Positions 53,379 through 63,672 of a stretch of 64,000 nucleotides of DNA are shown here, in pieces. The position numbers and the translations under genes were made by a program. Numbering within the stretch: position 1 is the first letter of the stretch; each line of letters begins with the position of its first letter. This DNA comes from Sedimenticola sp. (GTDB lineage Bacteria; Pseudomonadota; Gammaproteobacteria; Chromatiales; Chromatiaceae): contig PKUO01000057.1 in NCBI GenBank assembly GCA_002869585.1, forward strand, positions 544 through 64,543, written 5' to 3'. Under the pieces are notes generated by a model. The model was given only the letters and a program-made list of their open reading frames with translations, was not told where the DNA came from and did no database searches.

Positions 53379-56300
53379 TCATTCCGAGGCGCGGATCAGG
53401 TCCACCCGATTCTGCATCGCCGCATAGTAGACCACTGGGATCACCACCAGGGTCAGCACGGTCGAGACGAACAGGCCGAAGATCAGCGAGACCGCAAGGC
53501 CGCTGAAGATGGGGTCGTCGAGGATGAAGAAGGCCCCGAGCATGGCCGCCAGTGCGGTCAGCGCGATAGGCTTGGAGCGCACCACCGCCGAGTGAATCAC
53601 CGCAGTCTCGAAGGCGACGCCGCTGCGCACCTGCTGATTGATAAAGTCCACCAGCAGTATCGAGTTGCGCACGATGATGCCCGCCAGGGCGATCATGCCG
53701 ATCATCGATGTAGCGGTGAACTGGGCATTCAATAAGGCGTGTCCCGGCATGATGCCGATAATGGTCAGGGGGATCGGCGCCATGATCACCAGCGGCACCA
53801 GGTAGGAGCGGAACTGGGCCACCACCAGCAGGTAGATCATGATCAGTCCAACGCCATAGGCGAGTCCCATGTCGCGGAAGGTCTCATAGGTAACCTGCCA
53901 CTCGCCGTCCCACTTCAGGCTGTACTCGTAGGGGTTGTCCGGCTGGCTGAAAAACCATTGCTCGGGTCCGCCGCTCTCTTTCAGCGAAGCCGATATGTCA
54001 AACATGCCATACAGGGGGCTGTCTTTTTCGCCGGTCATGTCGCCGGTGACATAGACCAGTGGCAGTAGGTCCTTGTGGTAGATGGAGTGTTCGCGCTGGC
54101 TCTCGATCAGCTCGACAATCTCTGACAGTGGTACTAGGTCACCGCTCTGGCTGCGTACCTTGAGCGACAACACCTGATCCAGATCGGCCTTGTCGGCATC
54201 GGACAATTCCATGCGGATCGGTACGGCGTATTTGATGCTCTCACCGTGCAGATAGCTGACATCCTGGCCGCCGAGCACGGTCGCCAGCGCGCTGGAAACC
54301 GTGGCCTGATCAACCCCAAGGCGGGCCGCCTTGGTCCGGTCGACCTTGAAGATGAATTTGTCAGAAGGGTGTTCCACCGAATCATCGACATCGACGATAT
54401 CGGCCGTCTGTTCGAACATCGTCCTGACATCCTTGGCTACCTGGATCTGGCCTTCGTAGTTGATGCCGTAGATCTCTGCGACCAGAGGCGACAGCACCGG
54501 CGGGCCGGGTGGCACCTCGACAATCTTGGCGTTGCCGCTGTATTGTTTCGCAATGGCCTGGATCGGATCACGTACGGCCAGGGCAATTTCGTGACTCTTG
54601 CGGTCACGTAGGTGCTTTTCCACCAGGTTGACCTGGATATCGCCGAGATTGGCGCCCTCTCGCAGATAATACTGGCGCACCAGGCCATTGAAACTGATCG
54701 GGGCCGAGGTGCCGGCGTAGACCTCGTAGTCGGTCACCTCTTCCACCTGGGATAGGTATTCGCCAATCTCTGCCAGCACCCGGGTGGTCTGCTCCAGGCT
54801 GGTGCCCTCCGGCATATCCAGTACCACCTGGAACTCCGACTTGTTATCGAAGGGGAGCATCTTCATCACCACGCTTCCGGTGCTGACCAGCAACATCGAG
54901 CCGGCGATCAGCCCCATCACTGCGGCAAACATGATCCAGCGTCTCAGACGTCCCTTCTGTCTGTCGAGGAAGGGCGCGATGATGCGCTGAAAGAATCGCG
55001 CGAGAGCGCCTTCACTGTGCTCCTCGCTGGCGTGAGCAGCCAGATGTGCGGCGGTATTGGCCAGGGCGCGATTGGTCAGCCAGGGGGTGAAGATGAAGGC
55101 GACCGCGAGCGAGATCAGCATGCCCATGCTGGCATTGATTGGGATCGGGCTCATATAGGGGCCCATCAGACCGCTGACAAACGCCATCGGCAACAGGGCT
55201 GCGATTACCGTGAAGGTGGCCAGAATGGTCGGTCCACCGACCTCGTCTACCGCTTTGGGTATGGCGTCCAGCAGGTGTTTTGCCCCCAGCGCAAGATGCC
55301 GGTGGATGTTCTCCACCACCACGATGGCGTCATCCACCAGAATGCCGATGGAGAAGATCAGGGCGAACAGTGAGACCCGGTTGAGGGTGAAGCCCCAGGC
55401 CCAGGAGGCGAACAGGGTGATCGCCAGGGTGACAATCACCGCTGCGCCGACGATCAGCGCCTCGCGCCAGCCCAGGGCGATCAGCACCAGCAGGATCACC
55501 GATGCGGTGGCGAAAAACAGCTTGCTGATCAGTTTCTTGGCCTTGGCATCAGCGGTTTCGCCGTAGTTGCGGGTGATGGTCGTCTCTATGCCATCCGGGA
55601 TGAAGGTGCCCTGCAGCTGTTCGAAACGCTGGATCACTGCATTGGAGATGTCCACCGCATTGGTGCCCGGCTTTTTGGCGATGGCGATGGTGACCGCCGG
55701 GGTTGTGCCGGAAAAATTCAGTCCCTTTACCTCGCCTTGGGGGCCGCTGCCCACCCAGACGTACTGATCTGGCTGGTCGTAGCCGTGGCTGATGCTGGCC
55801 ACATCGCGCAGATAGATCGGTTTGCTGTCACGACTGCCGATTACCAGGTCGCCGATCTCGTCGGCCGAGGTCAGAAAGGTTCCGGCCTGGACCAGAATCT
55901 CACGGTTGTCAGTGGTGATATTGAGATTGTCCCGGGCCGTGTTGCCGGACTCGAGGGCAAGGCGCAGGCCATTCAGGTCAATGCCGTAGCCGGATAGGGC
56001 CTGGGGATCGAGATGGACCGCAACTACCCGCTTGGGTTCGCCGATGGTATAGATGTCACGGGTGCCGGGTACACGCTTCAGCTCAGCCTCGATGGCATGG
56101 GCCACCTGTCCCAGTTCGTAGGCACCGACGGATTCGTCCTTCGACCAGAGTGTGGCGGTGACGATCGGCACATCGTCAATCCCTTTGGGTTTGATGATCG
56201 GTTGCCCAACGCCGAGATTCTGCGGCAGCCAATCCTGGTTGGAAAACACCTTGTTGTAGAGCCTGACGATGGCGTCGGTGCGGTTTTCCCCCACCTTGTA

Positions 56301-56600
56301 CTGGATGGTCAGCACCGCCATGCCGGGTTGCGAGATGGAGTAGACGTGCTTGATGCCTTCGATCTCCGAAAGCACCTGTTCCGCCGGGGTGGCCACCAGG
56401 TTTTCGATTTCGCTGGCGGTGGCCCCCGGAAAGGGGATGAACACATTGGCGAAGGTGACATTGATCTGCGGCTCCTCTTCACGTGGCGTGATGAGCACTG
56501 CAAATACCCCGAGCAGCAGGCCAACCAGGGCCAGCAGGGGGGTGATCTCGGTGTTCAGGAAGCGCTCCGCGATGCGCCCGGATATGCCCAGCTTAGCCAT
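53379..56600 (-). CDS. RND efflux permease (HAE1/AcrB type)
   Basis: This 1073-residue inner-membrane proton antiporter has TM1 (LLALVGLLLGVFAVL), two large periplasmic loops and TM4 proton-relay GILVDDAIVVVENIH. PLTIIGIMPGHALL and GIIVRNSILLVDFIN occur in the second half. It exports hydrophobic or toxic compounds out of the periplasm with its adaptor (56593-57636, 8-bp overlap) and an outer-membrane TolC encoded elsewhere. No repressor is adjacent. Substrate range unknown. Confidence 0.94.
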   Translation of the reverse strand: MAKLGISGRIAERFLNTEITPLLALVGLLLGVFAVLITPREEEPQINVTFANVFIPFPGATASEIENLVATPAEQVLSEIEGIKHVYSISQPGMAVLTIQYKVGENRTDAIVRLYNKVFSNQDWLPQNLGVGQPIIKPKGIDDVPIVTATLWSKDESVGAYELGQVAHAIEAELKRVPGTRDIYTIGEPKRVVAVHLDPQALSGYGIDLNGLRLALESGNTARDNLNITTDNREILVQAGTFLTSADEIGDLVIGSRDSKPIYLRDVASISHGYDQPDQYVWVGSGPQGEVKGLNFSGTTPAVTIAIAKKPGTNAVDISNAVIQRFEQLQGTFIPDGIETTITRNYGETADAKAKKLISKLFFATASVILLVLIALGWREALIVGAAVIVTLAITLFASWAWGFTLNRVSLFALIFSIGILVDDAIVVVENIHRHLALGAKHLLDAIPKAVDEVGGPTILATFTVIAALLPMAFVSGLMGPYMSPIPINASMGMLISLAVAFIFTPWLTNRALANTAAHLAAHASEEHSEGALARFFQRIIAPFLDRQKGRLRRWIMFAAVMGLIAGSMLLVSTGSVVMKMLPFDNKSEFQVVLDMPEGTSLEQTTRVLAEIGEYLSQVEEVTDYEVYAGTSAPISFNGLVRQYYLREGANLGDIQVNLVEKHLRDRKSHEIALAVRDPIQAIAKQYSGNAKIVEVPPGPPVLSPLVAEIYGINYEGQIQVAKDVRTMFEQTADIVDVDDSVEHPSDKFIFKVDRTKAARLGVDQATVSSALATVLGGQDVSYLHGESIKYAVPIRMELSDADKADLDQVLSLKVRSQSGDLVPLSEIVELIESQREHSIYHKDLLPLVYVTGDMTGEKDSPLYGMFDISASLKESGGPEQWFFSQPDNPYEYSLKWDGEWQVTYETFRDMGLAYGVGLIMIYLLVVAQFRSYLVPLVIMAPIPLTIIGIMPGHALLNAQFTATSMIGMIALAGIIVRNSILLVDFINQQVRSGVAFETAVIHSAVVRSKPIALTALAAMLGAFFILDDPIFSGLAVSLIFGLFVSTVLTLVVIPVVYYAAMQNRVDLIRASE

Positions 56601-57636
56601 TGTCTGGTTCCTTGTTCTGGGTCTTCAGGAGCGCGCCCGCCTGAATCGGATCGAGCGCCACCTGTTCTCCGGCATCCAGCCCGGACAGCACGATGATCTC
56701 ATCATTGGCGGTCTTGTTTCCTGTGCGAATGTGCCGCAAGGCGACTTTCCCGGAGGGGGCGACCACATAGACCCCGGTCACCTCGCTGCGGTAAACCACT
56801 GCTTGCGCGGGTATCAGCAGTCGGCTCTGCCGGCCCACCACGAAGGCGGTTTTGACATACATGCCGGGGAACATATGCTTACTTCCTGCCGGCAGGTCAA
56901 GCCGCACCTTTAAGGTGTTGCTGCCGGAGTGGGCGTAGGGGAATATGGTGAGTTTTTCAGCCTTGATATAACCGTTTCCCGGCTGCTGGACCCGGGCCTC
57001 ACCGACGCTGCGAATCGCCGGAATCAGGCTCTGTGGCACATCGACATTCACCCGCAACTGATCGAGAGAGATACCACTGATCAGCCTCTGTCCAGGGCTG
57101 GCGATTTCACCAACCTCGACGTGGCGCTGGGTGACGATGCCGGAATAAGGGGCGCGCACCAGGGTATATTCGAGTTGCTCCTGGGCCTGGTTTCGTCCAG
57201 CCTGGGCTGAATCGCGCTGGGCCCGGGCCTGTTGCAGGGCGGTGCTAGCTTTGTCCATCGCCGACTGGGAGACCAGGCTTTTCTCGTAAACGCCCTTGAT
57301 GCGGGTGAACTCATCCTGGGCCTCCTGCAGTCTGGCGTTGGCGGCCTTGAGTTCAGCATCCGCCTGGGCCAGGCTGGATCGCTGCTGGGTGTCCTTGAGC
57401 TGGATAATCAGCGTTCCCTTTTCGACGAAATCATCCACATCAAAAAAGATCTCCTCAATCTGTCCCTGGGTCTGGGATGAGACTGTCGATTGGTTTACCG
57501 CCTCAACCACGCCATCCAGCCGATGCTCCTTGGGTATTTCCCGGAGTGTGGCGGTAGCGGTGGCAAGCGGCTCACTGGCGACTGCGATCTGAGTGACGGC
57601 GATCATCAGCAGGCTGAGAAATAGCATTTTCTTCAT
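56593..57636 (-). CDS. RND periplasmic adaptor (membrane fusion protein)
   Basis: This 347-residue HlyD/AcrA-type protein has a signal peptide (MLFLSLLMIAVTQIAVASEP), a biotinyl-lipoyl-like half QTQGQIEEIFFDVDDFVEKGTLII, an alpha-helical hairpin (about 80-150) and beta-barrel and membrane-proximal segments. It connects the RND pump to the outer-membrane channel. Its stop overlaps the start of the pump gene. Confidence 0.93.
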   Translation of the reverse strand: MKKMLFLSLLMIAVTQIAVASEPLATATATLREIPKEHRLDGVVEAVNQSTVSSQTQGQIEEIFFDVDDFVEKGTLIIQLKDTQQRSSLAQADAELKAANARLQEAQDEFTRIKGVYEKSLVSQSAMDKASTALQQARAQRDSAQAGRNQAQEQLEYTLVRAPYSGIVTQRHVEVGEIASPGQRLISGISLDQLRVNVDVPQSLIPAIRSVGEARVQQPGNGYIKAEKLTIFPYAHSGSNTLKVRLDLPAGSKHMFPGMYVKTAFVVGRQSRLLIPAQAVVYRSEVTGVYVVAPSGKVALRHIRTGNKTANDEIIVLSGLDAGEQVALDPIQAGALLKTQNKEPDNG

Positions 57637-57759
57637 GGTTGGTGATAACCCTAGAAATAAGTATATAATTAATATCTAATATAATGTTTAATCATTAAAA
57701 ATACAATACTAGTCAAAAATCTGGTTTATAGGCTAATTATCTGGTTGTTGGCTGCATTG

Positions 57760-57788
57760 CTTTGTGATCAGTGAAATCAGGGTATAAT
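57760..57788 (+). promoter_or_regulatory. Possible sigma70 promoter of the SPFH/NfeD unit
   Basis: TATAAT (57783-57788) with a 17-bp spacer to a weak -35 CTTTGT (57760-57765), 37 bp upstream of the SPFH gene start. The 188-bp gap is AT-rich and otherwise empty. Confidence 0.45.
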
Positions 57789-57824
57789 CGAAAAAATTTA
57801 CCGGATGCTCTCTAAGGAGTGTAC

Positions 57825-58751
57825 ATGGAATACTTCGTCATAGTGTTGGCAGTTCTGGCTGTCGTGGTAGTTGTTCTGGGTGTCAAGCGGGTTCCGCAGG
57901 GCATGGAGTTCACGGTTGAACGCTTCGGCCGCTATACCAGAACGCTGCGTCCCGGTCTGAATCTGATCGTGCCCATGGTGGATGCCATTGGGGCCAAGCT
58001 GAACATGATGGAGCAGGTGCTGGATGTGCCCTCTCAGGAGGTCATCACCCGGGATAACGCCATGGTCACGGTGGACGGCGTGGTGTTTTACCAGGTGCTA
58101 GATGCGGCCAAGGCCGCCTATGAGGTCAGCCAGCTGACCCATGCCATTTTGAACCTGACCATGACCAACATCCGTACGGTGATGGGCTCGATGGACCTGG
58201 ATGAGCTGCTGTCGCAGCGTGATCTGATCAATGCCCAATTGCTGAATGTGGTGGATGATGCGACCACCCCCTGGGGGGTGAAGGTAACCCGTATCGAGAT
58301 CAAGGATATCTCGCCTCCCATGGACCTGGTGGAATCGATGGGGCGGCAGATGAAGGCGGAGCGTGATAAACGTGCCCAGATTCTCGAGGCCGAGGGGTCA
58401 CGCCAGTCGCAGATTCTGCGTGCCGAGGGTGAAAAACAGGCGGCCATCCTGGAAGCCGAAGGTGAGAAGGAGGCGGCCTTCCGCGAGGCCGAGGCCAGGG
58501 AGCGTCTGGCAGAAGCGGAAGCGCGGGCCACCCTGGTGGTTTCCCAGGCCATCGCCAAGGGCGATGTCAACGCCATTAACTACTTCATCGCCTTGAAATA
58601 TACCGAGGCGCTGAAACAGATTGCCTCTGCGGAAAACCAGAAGGTGATTATGATGCCGCTTGAGGCCTCCAGCCTGATCGGCGCGGTCGGTGGTATTGCC
58701 GAGGTCGCCAAAGAGGCCTTTGCCCAGCGCCAGACGAAGGGAGAGAGTTGA
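57825..58751 (+). CDS. SPFH/Band 7 membrane scaffold protein (QmcA-like)
   Basis: This 308-residue protein has one N-terminal membrane segment ([20 protein letters not shown]), the SPFH domain ([42 protein letters not shown]) and an alanine/glutamate-rich coiled-coil tail. Stomatin/QmcA family. AAGGAG lies 6 bp before ATG 57825; the GTG six bases upstream is too close. It overlaps the following NfeD gene by 4 bp. Confidence 0.92.
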   Translation: MEYFVIVLAVLAVVVVVLGVKRVPQGMEFTVERFGRYTRTLRPGLNLIVPMVDAIGAKLNMMEQVLDVPSQEVITRDNAMVTVDGVVFYQVLDAAKAAYEVSQLTHAILNLTMTNIRTVMGSMDLDELLSQRDLINAQLLNVVDDATTPWGVKVTRIEIKDISPPMDLVESMGRQMKAERDKRAQILEAEGSRQSQILRAEGEKQAAILEAEGEKEAAFREAEARERLAEAEARATLVVSQAIAKGDVNAINYFIALKYTEALKQIASAENQKVIMMPLEASSLIGAVGGIAEVAKEAFAQRQTKGES

Positions 58752-59194
58752 TGGAGTGGCTGAACGGCGCCTCCTATTGGCACTGGTGGGTCTTGGGTCT
58801 GATCCTGATCATCCTCGAGGTGTTTTCCCCCGGCGCCTTCTTCCTCTGGCTGGGCGTTTCGGCTGGGGTGGTGGGATTTGTCCTGCTGCTTATCCCGTCT
58901 ATGGGTTGGGAGTACCAGTTACTGCTGTTTGCCGTGTTCAGCGTGGTGAGCATAGCCCTCTGGTACCTGGTGTTGAAACGGCATCCGACCAAAACCGATC
59001 AGCCCAGGCTGAATCGCCGTGGCGAGCAGTATGTCGACCGGGTATTTACCCTCGAGTCGCCTATTGTCAACGGTCTGGGCAAAATTCGGGTAGACGACAC
59101 TACCTGGAAAATTACAGGGATGGACTGTCCGGCCGCTACCAAGGTAAGGGTGGTGGGTGTGGACGGCGTGGTCCTTAAGATAGAAATTATATGA
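58748..59194 (+). CDS. NfeD-family membrane protein
   Basis: This 148-residue protein has three membrane segments ([52 protein letters not shown]) and a C-terminal OB-fold ([16 protein letters not shown]). The QmcA-NfeD pair acts together on membrane lipid microdomains. Translationally coupled to the upstream gene. Confidence 0.9.
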   Translation: MMEWLNGASYWHWWVLGLILIILEVFSPGAFFLWLGVSAGVVGFVLLLIPSMGWEYQLLLFAVFSVVSIALWYLVLKRHPTKTDQPRLNRRGEQYVDRVFTLESPIVNGLGKIRVDDTTWKITGMDCPAATKVRVVGVDGVVLKIEII

Positions 59195-60303
59195 ATTCAG
59201 CTGAAACAAAAATAGACAGAGCGATGAGTGAGTCGAAATACCAACTGATCCTGAGTGGCCAGCTGATAGATGGTTTTGATTACGAAGAGGCCGTCAGCAA
59301 TCTGGGGCATCTGCTGAAACTCCCGGACGAGCAGGTACGCAAGCTGCTCCAGGGTGAGAAATCGCATATTCGCAAGCTGCTCGATTATGAGAAGGCCGAG
59401 CATCTGCGCCAGAAGTTGGTGGATCGCGGTGTGGAGTGTTCTATCGAGGCGGTTTCACTGGATCAGGTAGCCCCGGTTCATCGGCAAGAGTCCAGTCCCG
59501 AACCCACTCCGCCTGCCGCAACCGAGGATCTCTCGCTCGATTTCGATCTGAGCGACCTTCCTTCATCGGCTGATACCCGGGAACCGTCCCTGGATAACGA
59601 ACAGGCAAAACCGGCTAAGGCGTCCTCCGGTGAGCTGGAGTTGGTTGCAATCGAGGAAGAATCCGCGGAAGTAGATGAGACTAGCCCAGAGGAGAGGAGT
59701 GAGCGGGAGGAGATCGTACTCGAGACCGCCCCTGTCCAAACCACCCCCGTGGTGACCATCGAGCCGGAAAAGACGGAAAAACCCGCAGATCCGGATAGCG
59801 AGTTGAATAAGGGGACCTTTTTCGATCAGCCGAATGTGGTCAAACCCACGGCCCTTGCCAGGGCCTCGGCCGGATCAAACCGGATGCTGCTCCTTGTTGG
59901 TGGAGCGCTGATGCTGCTGGGGGTGATCTGGCTTGCGCTGCCCTACATCACCGGCGAATCTGATGAGGCTGTCGCGGTGAATTCCAAGGCCACGGCAGAG
60001 CCGGAAATCGCTGTGCCGGTAGATCCACAGCTGGCAGCCACCAATAAGAATCTGAATCTCATTTTCAGCTCGGTCAGGGTGTGGATGATTCAGTTCGGTG
60101 CAGGATTCGACCCCAGCCAGGTGACCCTTGAGCGGCTCAGTCAGGATCTGGCGCTCACCCAGGAGCAGATGGTCGATGGCTGGGGGCAGGCGTTTCGCTA
60201 TGTTGTGGACAATCCACACTATCGGGTCATCTCTGCTGGGCCGGATGGCCAGTTTGACAGCGCAGATGATATTGTGAAGAAGGGCAACGCCCTGCAGAAA
60301 TAG
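59191..60303 (+). CDS. Membrane protein with pseudopilin GspG-like C-terminal domain
   Basis: This protein of about 370 residues (an internal ATG at 59224 may be the start) has an N-terminal helical domain (ESKYQLILSGQLIDGFDYEEAVSNLGHLLKLPDEQVRKLL). An acidic Glu/Ser-rich region and one membrane segment (LLLVGGALMLLGVIWLALPYI, about 231-252) follow. The C-terminal domain DGWGQAFRYVVDNPHYRVISAGPDGQFDSADDI is the core of type II secretion major pseudopilins. The latter usually follows a prepilin signal, absent here, so this is a fusion or domain reuse. Function unknown. Confidence 0.75.
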   Translation: MNSAETKIDRAMSESKYQLILSGQLIDGFDYEEAVSNLGHLLKLPDEQVRKLLQGEKSHIRKLLDYEKAEHLRQKLVDRGVECSIEAVSLDQVAPVHRQESSPEPTPPAATEDLSLDFDLSDLPSSADTREPSLDNEQAKPAKASSGELELVAIEEESAEVDETSPEERSEREEIVLETAPVQTTPVVTIEPEKTEKPADPDSELNKGTFFDQPNVVKPTALARASAGSNRMLLLVGGALMLLGVIWLALPYITGESDEAVAVNSKATAEPEIAVPVDPQLAATNKNLNLIFSSVRVWMIQFGAGFDPSQVTLERLSQDLALTQEQMVDGWGQAFRYVVDNPHYRVISAGPDGQFDSADDIVKKGNALQK

Positions 60304-60349
60304 AGAAAGAGGCCTGTGCCGCTTTTGAATACCGGGTATTGCGGGTGTA

Positions 60350-61009
60350 TCAGCGGGTGCCGTGAACCACGATGGTCTTGCCCTTCACGCTGATCAGTCC
60401 CTGCTCTTCAAGGTTTTTCAATACGCGTCCCGCCATTTCCCGTGAACAACCGACAATCCGCCCGATCTCCTGGCGGGTGATGCGGATCTGCATGCCATCC
60501 GGATGGGTCATGGCATCGGGTTGTTTGCACAGTTCCAGCAGCGTTCCGGCAATGCGGCCGGTGACATCCAGAAAGGCAAGATGTCCCACCTTGCGGCTGG
60601 TGTTGAGCAGGCGCGTGGTCAGCTGTCCACCAAGGGCGTAGAGGATGTCCCGGGTGTATTGCCTGAGCTCTGTGTCGAACAGCTGCTCCAGGCGGGTATA
60701 GCTGATTTCCGCCAGCATGCATTCGCTGCGGGTGCGCACCAGCACGCTCCGGTTCGCACTGGCTGAAGGGGTAAACAACCCCATCTCACCGATAAAATCA
60801 CCCTTGTTGAGATAGGTAAGAATGATCTCCCGGCCCTCTTCATCCTCGATGATGATGGTGACAGAGCCGTCGATCAGGTAGTAGAGGATATCGGCTGGAT
60901 CACCTGGATGGATGATATCCGTTTTCGCAGGGTACCTGCGTCGATGACAGAATGAGAGAAACGGCTTGAGAAACTCCGGATCTTGTTCTGGTGGTTTTAT
61001 AATGCTCAT
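60350..61009 (-). CDS. crp: cAMP-receptor protein Crp/Vfr ortholog
   Basis: This 219-residue Crp has the cyclic-nucleotide domain ([37 protein letters not shown], cAMP-contacting RS in ANRSVLVR) and TS in NTSRKVG. The C-terminal half is nearly identical to enteric Crp ([58 protein letters not shown]). ATG 61009 is more likely than TTG 61030. It is a global regulator of carbon and stress genes. Confidence 0.94.
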   Translation of the reverse strand: MSIIKPPEQDPEFLKPFLSFCHRRRYPAKTDIIHPGDPADILYYLIDGSVTIIIEDEEGREIILTYLNKGDFIGEMGLFTPSASANRSVLVRTRSECMLAEISYTRLEQLFDTELRQYTRDILYALGGQLTTRLLNTSRKVGHLAFLDVTGRIAGTLLELCKQPDAMTHPDGMQIRITRQEIGRIVGCSREMAGRVLKNLEEQGLISVKGKTIVVHGTR

Positions 61010-61118
61010 TGTCAATATGTCTCTGCCCAATACACGCTTCCAGTATGGATTCTAGGTTAGCATCACTCTATTGTCGATCTATGCTAGTCTGCAAACAGTA
61101 GAAAATTGTGAGGATGTG

Positions 61119-61535
61119 ATGAAGGCACGTATAAAATGGGTTGAAAAAACACTGATGGTGGGCGAGTCCGGCAGTGGCCATGCCGTGGTTATGGACGGTC
61201 CGCCAGAGTCCGGCGGTCAGAATCTCGGCGTCAGGCCGATGGAGATGATCCTGCTGGGATTGGGCGGCTGCACACAGTTCGATGTGGTGCATATCCTCAA
61301 GAAAGGGCGCCATCAGGTGTCGCGCTGCGAAGTTGAACTACAGGCTGAGCGTGCCGAGCAGGACCCCAAGGTTTTCACCAAGATCCATGTGCATTTCATC
61401 GTCGCTGGCGACGGATTGACGGAAAAGGTGGTTGAGCGCGCGGTGGGGTTGAGTGCGGAAAAATACTGCTCTGCCTCGATTATGCTCGGCCAGGTGGCGG
61501 AGATCACCCACGACTTCGAACTGGTTGAGTCCTAA
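61119..61535 (+). CDS. OsmC/Ohr-family peroxiredoxin-like protein
   Basis: This 138-residue OsmC-fold protein has a Cys in GLGGCTQFDVVHIL and a second in SAEKYCSASIMLG, the reactive pair of OsmC/Ohr thiol peroxidases. GAGG at 5 bp supports ATG 61119. Function is probably detoxification of organic hydroperoxides. Confidence 0.85.
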   Translation: MKARIKWVEKTLMVGESGSGHAVVMDGPPESGGQNLGVRPMEMILLGLGGCTQFDVVHILKKGRHQVSRCEVELQAERAEQDPKVFTKIHVHFIVAGDGLTEKVVERAVGLSAEKYCSASIMLGQVAEITHDFELVES

Positions 61536-61580
61536 CGGAGTATTCAGCCTCCTGATGTGGCGCGGACTACGGCGGTTCTG

Positions 61581-62225
61581 TCATATCCAGTAGACACTCT
61601 GGGTCATCACCTTCGAAGAGAGCTTCATCGCCAACTTAATCGGACCGGGCAGCGCCGCGCCGCCGCCTTCCAGCGCAACGGTGGCGTGGTGCAGTTCGTC
61701 TTCTCGCATCTGCATCAGAATGCTGCGAGTTTTTTCATCGTTTTCAGGGAGTTGTGACAGGTGATCGTCCAGATGGGCGGTCACCTGATGCTCGGTCTCC
61801 GCGACAAATCCGAGGCTCCACTTGTCACCTGCAATACCGGCCAGCGCACCAATCACGAATGAGCCGGCGTACCAAAAGGGGTTGAGCAGGCTTTTGCGGT
61901 TATCCAGCTCCTTGAGGCGTTTCTCGCACCAGGCCAGGTGGTCGTTCTCCTCCTGGGCGGCGCGCTCCATGCTTTCCCGTACATCAGGCAGTTTTGCTGT
62001 CAGCGCCTGGCCTTGGTAGAGCGCCTGTGCGCACACCTCGCCGGTATGATTGATGCGCATCAGCCGCGCCGTGTGGTCGCGCTGTTCCTGATCCAGTTCC
62101 GTGGCGGGAACTGCGTCTGCCGGGTTGGGCCTCTCGGTAATCAGCGGCCGTCCGAAAATGGTGCGTAACGCCTGGTCGAAACCGAGTAAAAGCTCATCGG
62201 CTGGGGTGTAATTGCGTGTTTTCAT
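61581..62225 (-). CDS. coq7: Demethoxyubiquinone hydroxylase (Coq7)
   Basis: This 214-residue di-iron enzyme hydroxylates 3-demethoxyubiquinol in ubiquinone synthesis. Its carboxylate-bridged motifs include [31 protein letters not shown] and [17 protein letters not shown] 62225 gives the family length; the longer frame adds unrelated residues. Confidence 0.93.
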   Translation of the reverse strand: MKTRNYTPADELLLGFDQALRTIFGRPLITERPNPADAVPATELDQEQRDHTARLMRINHTGEVCAQALYQGQALTAKLPDVRESMERAAQEENDHLAWCEKRLKELDNRKSLLNPFWYAGSFVIGALAGIAGDKWSLGFVAETEHQVTAHLDDHLSQLPENDEKTRSILMQMREDELHHATVALEGGGAALPGPIKLAMKLSSKVMTQSVYWI

Positions 62226-62269
62226 AGTGGTTAGAGTAGGAAAAAGTGGTTTCCTTGCCAATCTTTTTA

Positions 62270-63472
62270 TTAGGGACTGTTTGCGATTTTTAGCTGGCGG
62301 GCGATTAGTTCGACTGGATGACAAACCTCGATCGGCAGACTCGCCTGGACGATACCGGCGCGCAGATGCATGGCGCAGCCGGTATTCGATGTAACAAGGA
62401 TATCCGGCCGTTTCGCCCTTAGAATCTCGATTGCAGGCTCACGCAGTTGGTCAGCGATCACCGGCTGGGTAAGCATGTAACTGCCAGCCGAACCGCAGCA
62501 GTCTGTCAAGGCCAGGGCTTCGAGCTGCAATCCAGGTATCTTTTTCAGCAGGCCCGCTACCGCATGTTCCGATTTCATAACGTTTTTCATGGTGCATGGG
62601 GTGTGCACGAGCACGCTCTTGTCCAGCTTCCCCAGGACGTTCGCCCCGATATCAGCGGATTTCAGCAGAAATTCGCTGATATCCATGACCGGATGCTGTA
62701 GGTCAAGTCCGTGCAGGCCATACTCCTGTAGCTGCGCCCCGCAACCACTTGCACAGGTGATGATGGCCTCGACGCTCAGCGGGTTGAAGGCATTGAGGTT
62801 GTTATCGCCCAGTTTGTGCGCCTTGTCCGGATTGCCGCTATGCCCGTGGATTGCCCCGCAACACCCCTGATTCTCAGGGATTATTACCTCGTAGTGGCAG
62901 TGTTCCAGAACCTGGATGGCCGCCGCGAGCGTTTGCCGTTCCAGCAGGCCGGTTACACAGCCAGTAAAAAGAGCGACGCGACCTCTTGGCTGATCGGGTG
63001 CCGTGGTTCTGCTGACCAAGCGTTCGGTGGAGATTGCATTTGGCAGCAGGCTGTCCAGGCGTCTGACTGTTTTGCCGCCCAGCCAGCGCAAGATCCGGCG
63101 CAAGGGTGGTTTCAGGTAGATATTGAGGAGCGATCGGGTGATTCTCCTGTAGGGTAAAGAGGCAACTGCAGCATTGGCGAGGCCTGTTAGGAGGCCCTGC
63201 CTGGATTTTTGGCGTATCGCATCGATCAGGAATCCGTATCTGACACCCGAAGGGCAGGCGGTTTCGCAGGCCCGGCATACCAGGCAGCGGTCAAGATGGA
63301 ACCGCGTATGCGGTTCAGGGATCTGATCGGTCATCACCGCCTGGATCAGAGAGATTCGACCGCGCGGGGAATCGCCTTCGTCCTGGGTCAGCTTGTAGGT
63401 CGGGCATTGCGGCAGGCAGAGGCCGCATTTGACGCATCTATCGGCTTCGGTGGTGATGGAATTAGGGTTCAC
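62270..63472 (-). CDS. Glycolate oxidase-type iron-sulfur subunit (GlcF-like)
   Basis: This 400-residue protein has two 4Fe-4S groups ([24 protein letters not shown]) and two CCG domains ([10 protein letters not shown]...[32 protein letters not shown]...[12 protein letters not shown]). It carries electrons in GlcDEF-type 2-hydroxyacid oxidation. GlcD and GlcE are not adjacent, so the partner is encoded elsewhere. Confidence 0.88.
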   Translation of the reverse strand: MNPNSITTEADRCVKCGLCLPQCPTYKLTQDEGDSPRGRISLIQAVMTDQIPEPHTRFHLDRCLVCRACETACPSGVRYGFLIDAIRQKSRQGLLTGLANAAVASLPYRRITRSLLNIYLKPPLRRILRWLGGKTVRRLDSLLPNAISTERLVSRTTAPDQPRGRVALFTGCVTGLLERQTLAAAIQVLEHCHYEVIIPENQGCCGAIHGHSGNPDKAHKLGDNNLNAFNPLSVEAIITCASGCGAQLQEYGLHGLDLQHPVMDISEFLLKSADIGANVLGKLDKSVLVHTPCTMKNVMKSEHAVAGLLKKIPGLQLEALALTDCCGSAGSYMLTQPVIADQLREPAIEILRAKRPDILVTSNTGCAMHLRAGIVQASLPIEVCHPVELIARQLKIANSP

Positions 63473-63672
63473 AGAGGGGTCTGGATGCCGGCAATGTCCG
63501 AAGAAACCGCGATTGTACCCTGTTCACTACCGATTTAAAGGCGTAGCATAGCCGCTTCGACTATTTTTTGTTTCAAGATTAAATCAGCTCTTGCCAGTGT
63601 CGCTTGAGTCCGGTAACATTCGCGCTCTTTTTTCAAGCGATTTAACTTGAAACTCCGTTGGAGCTGACTCGA

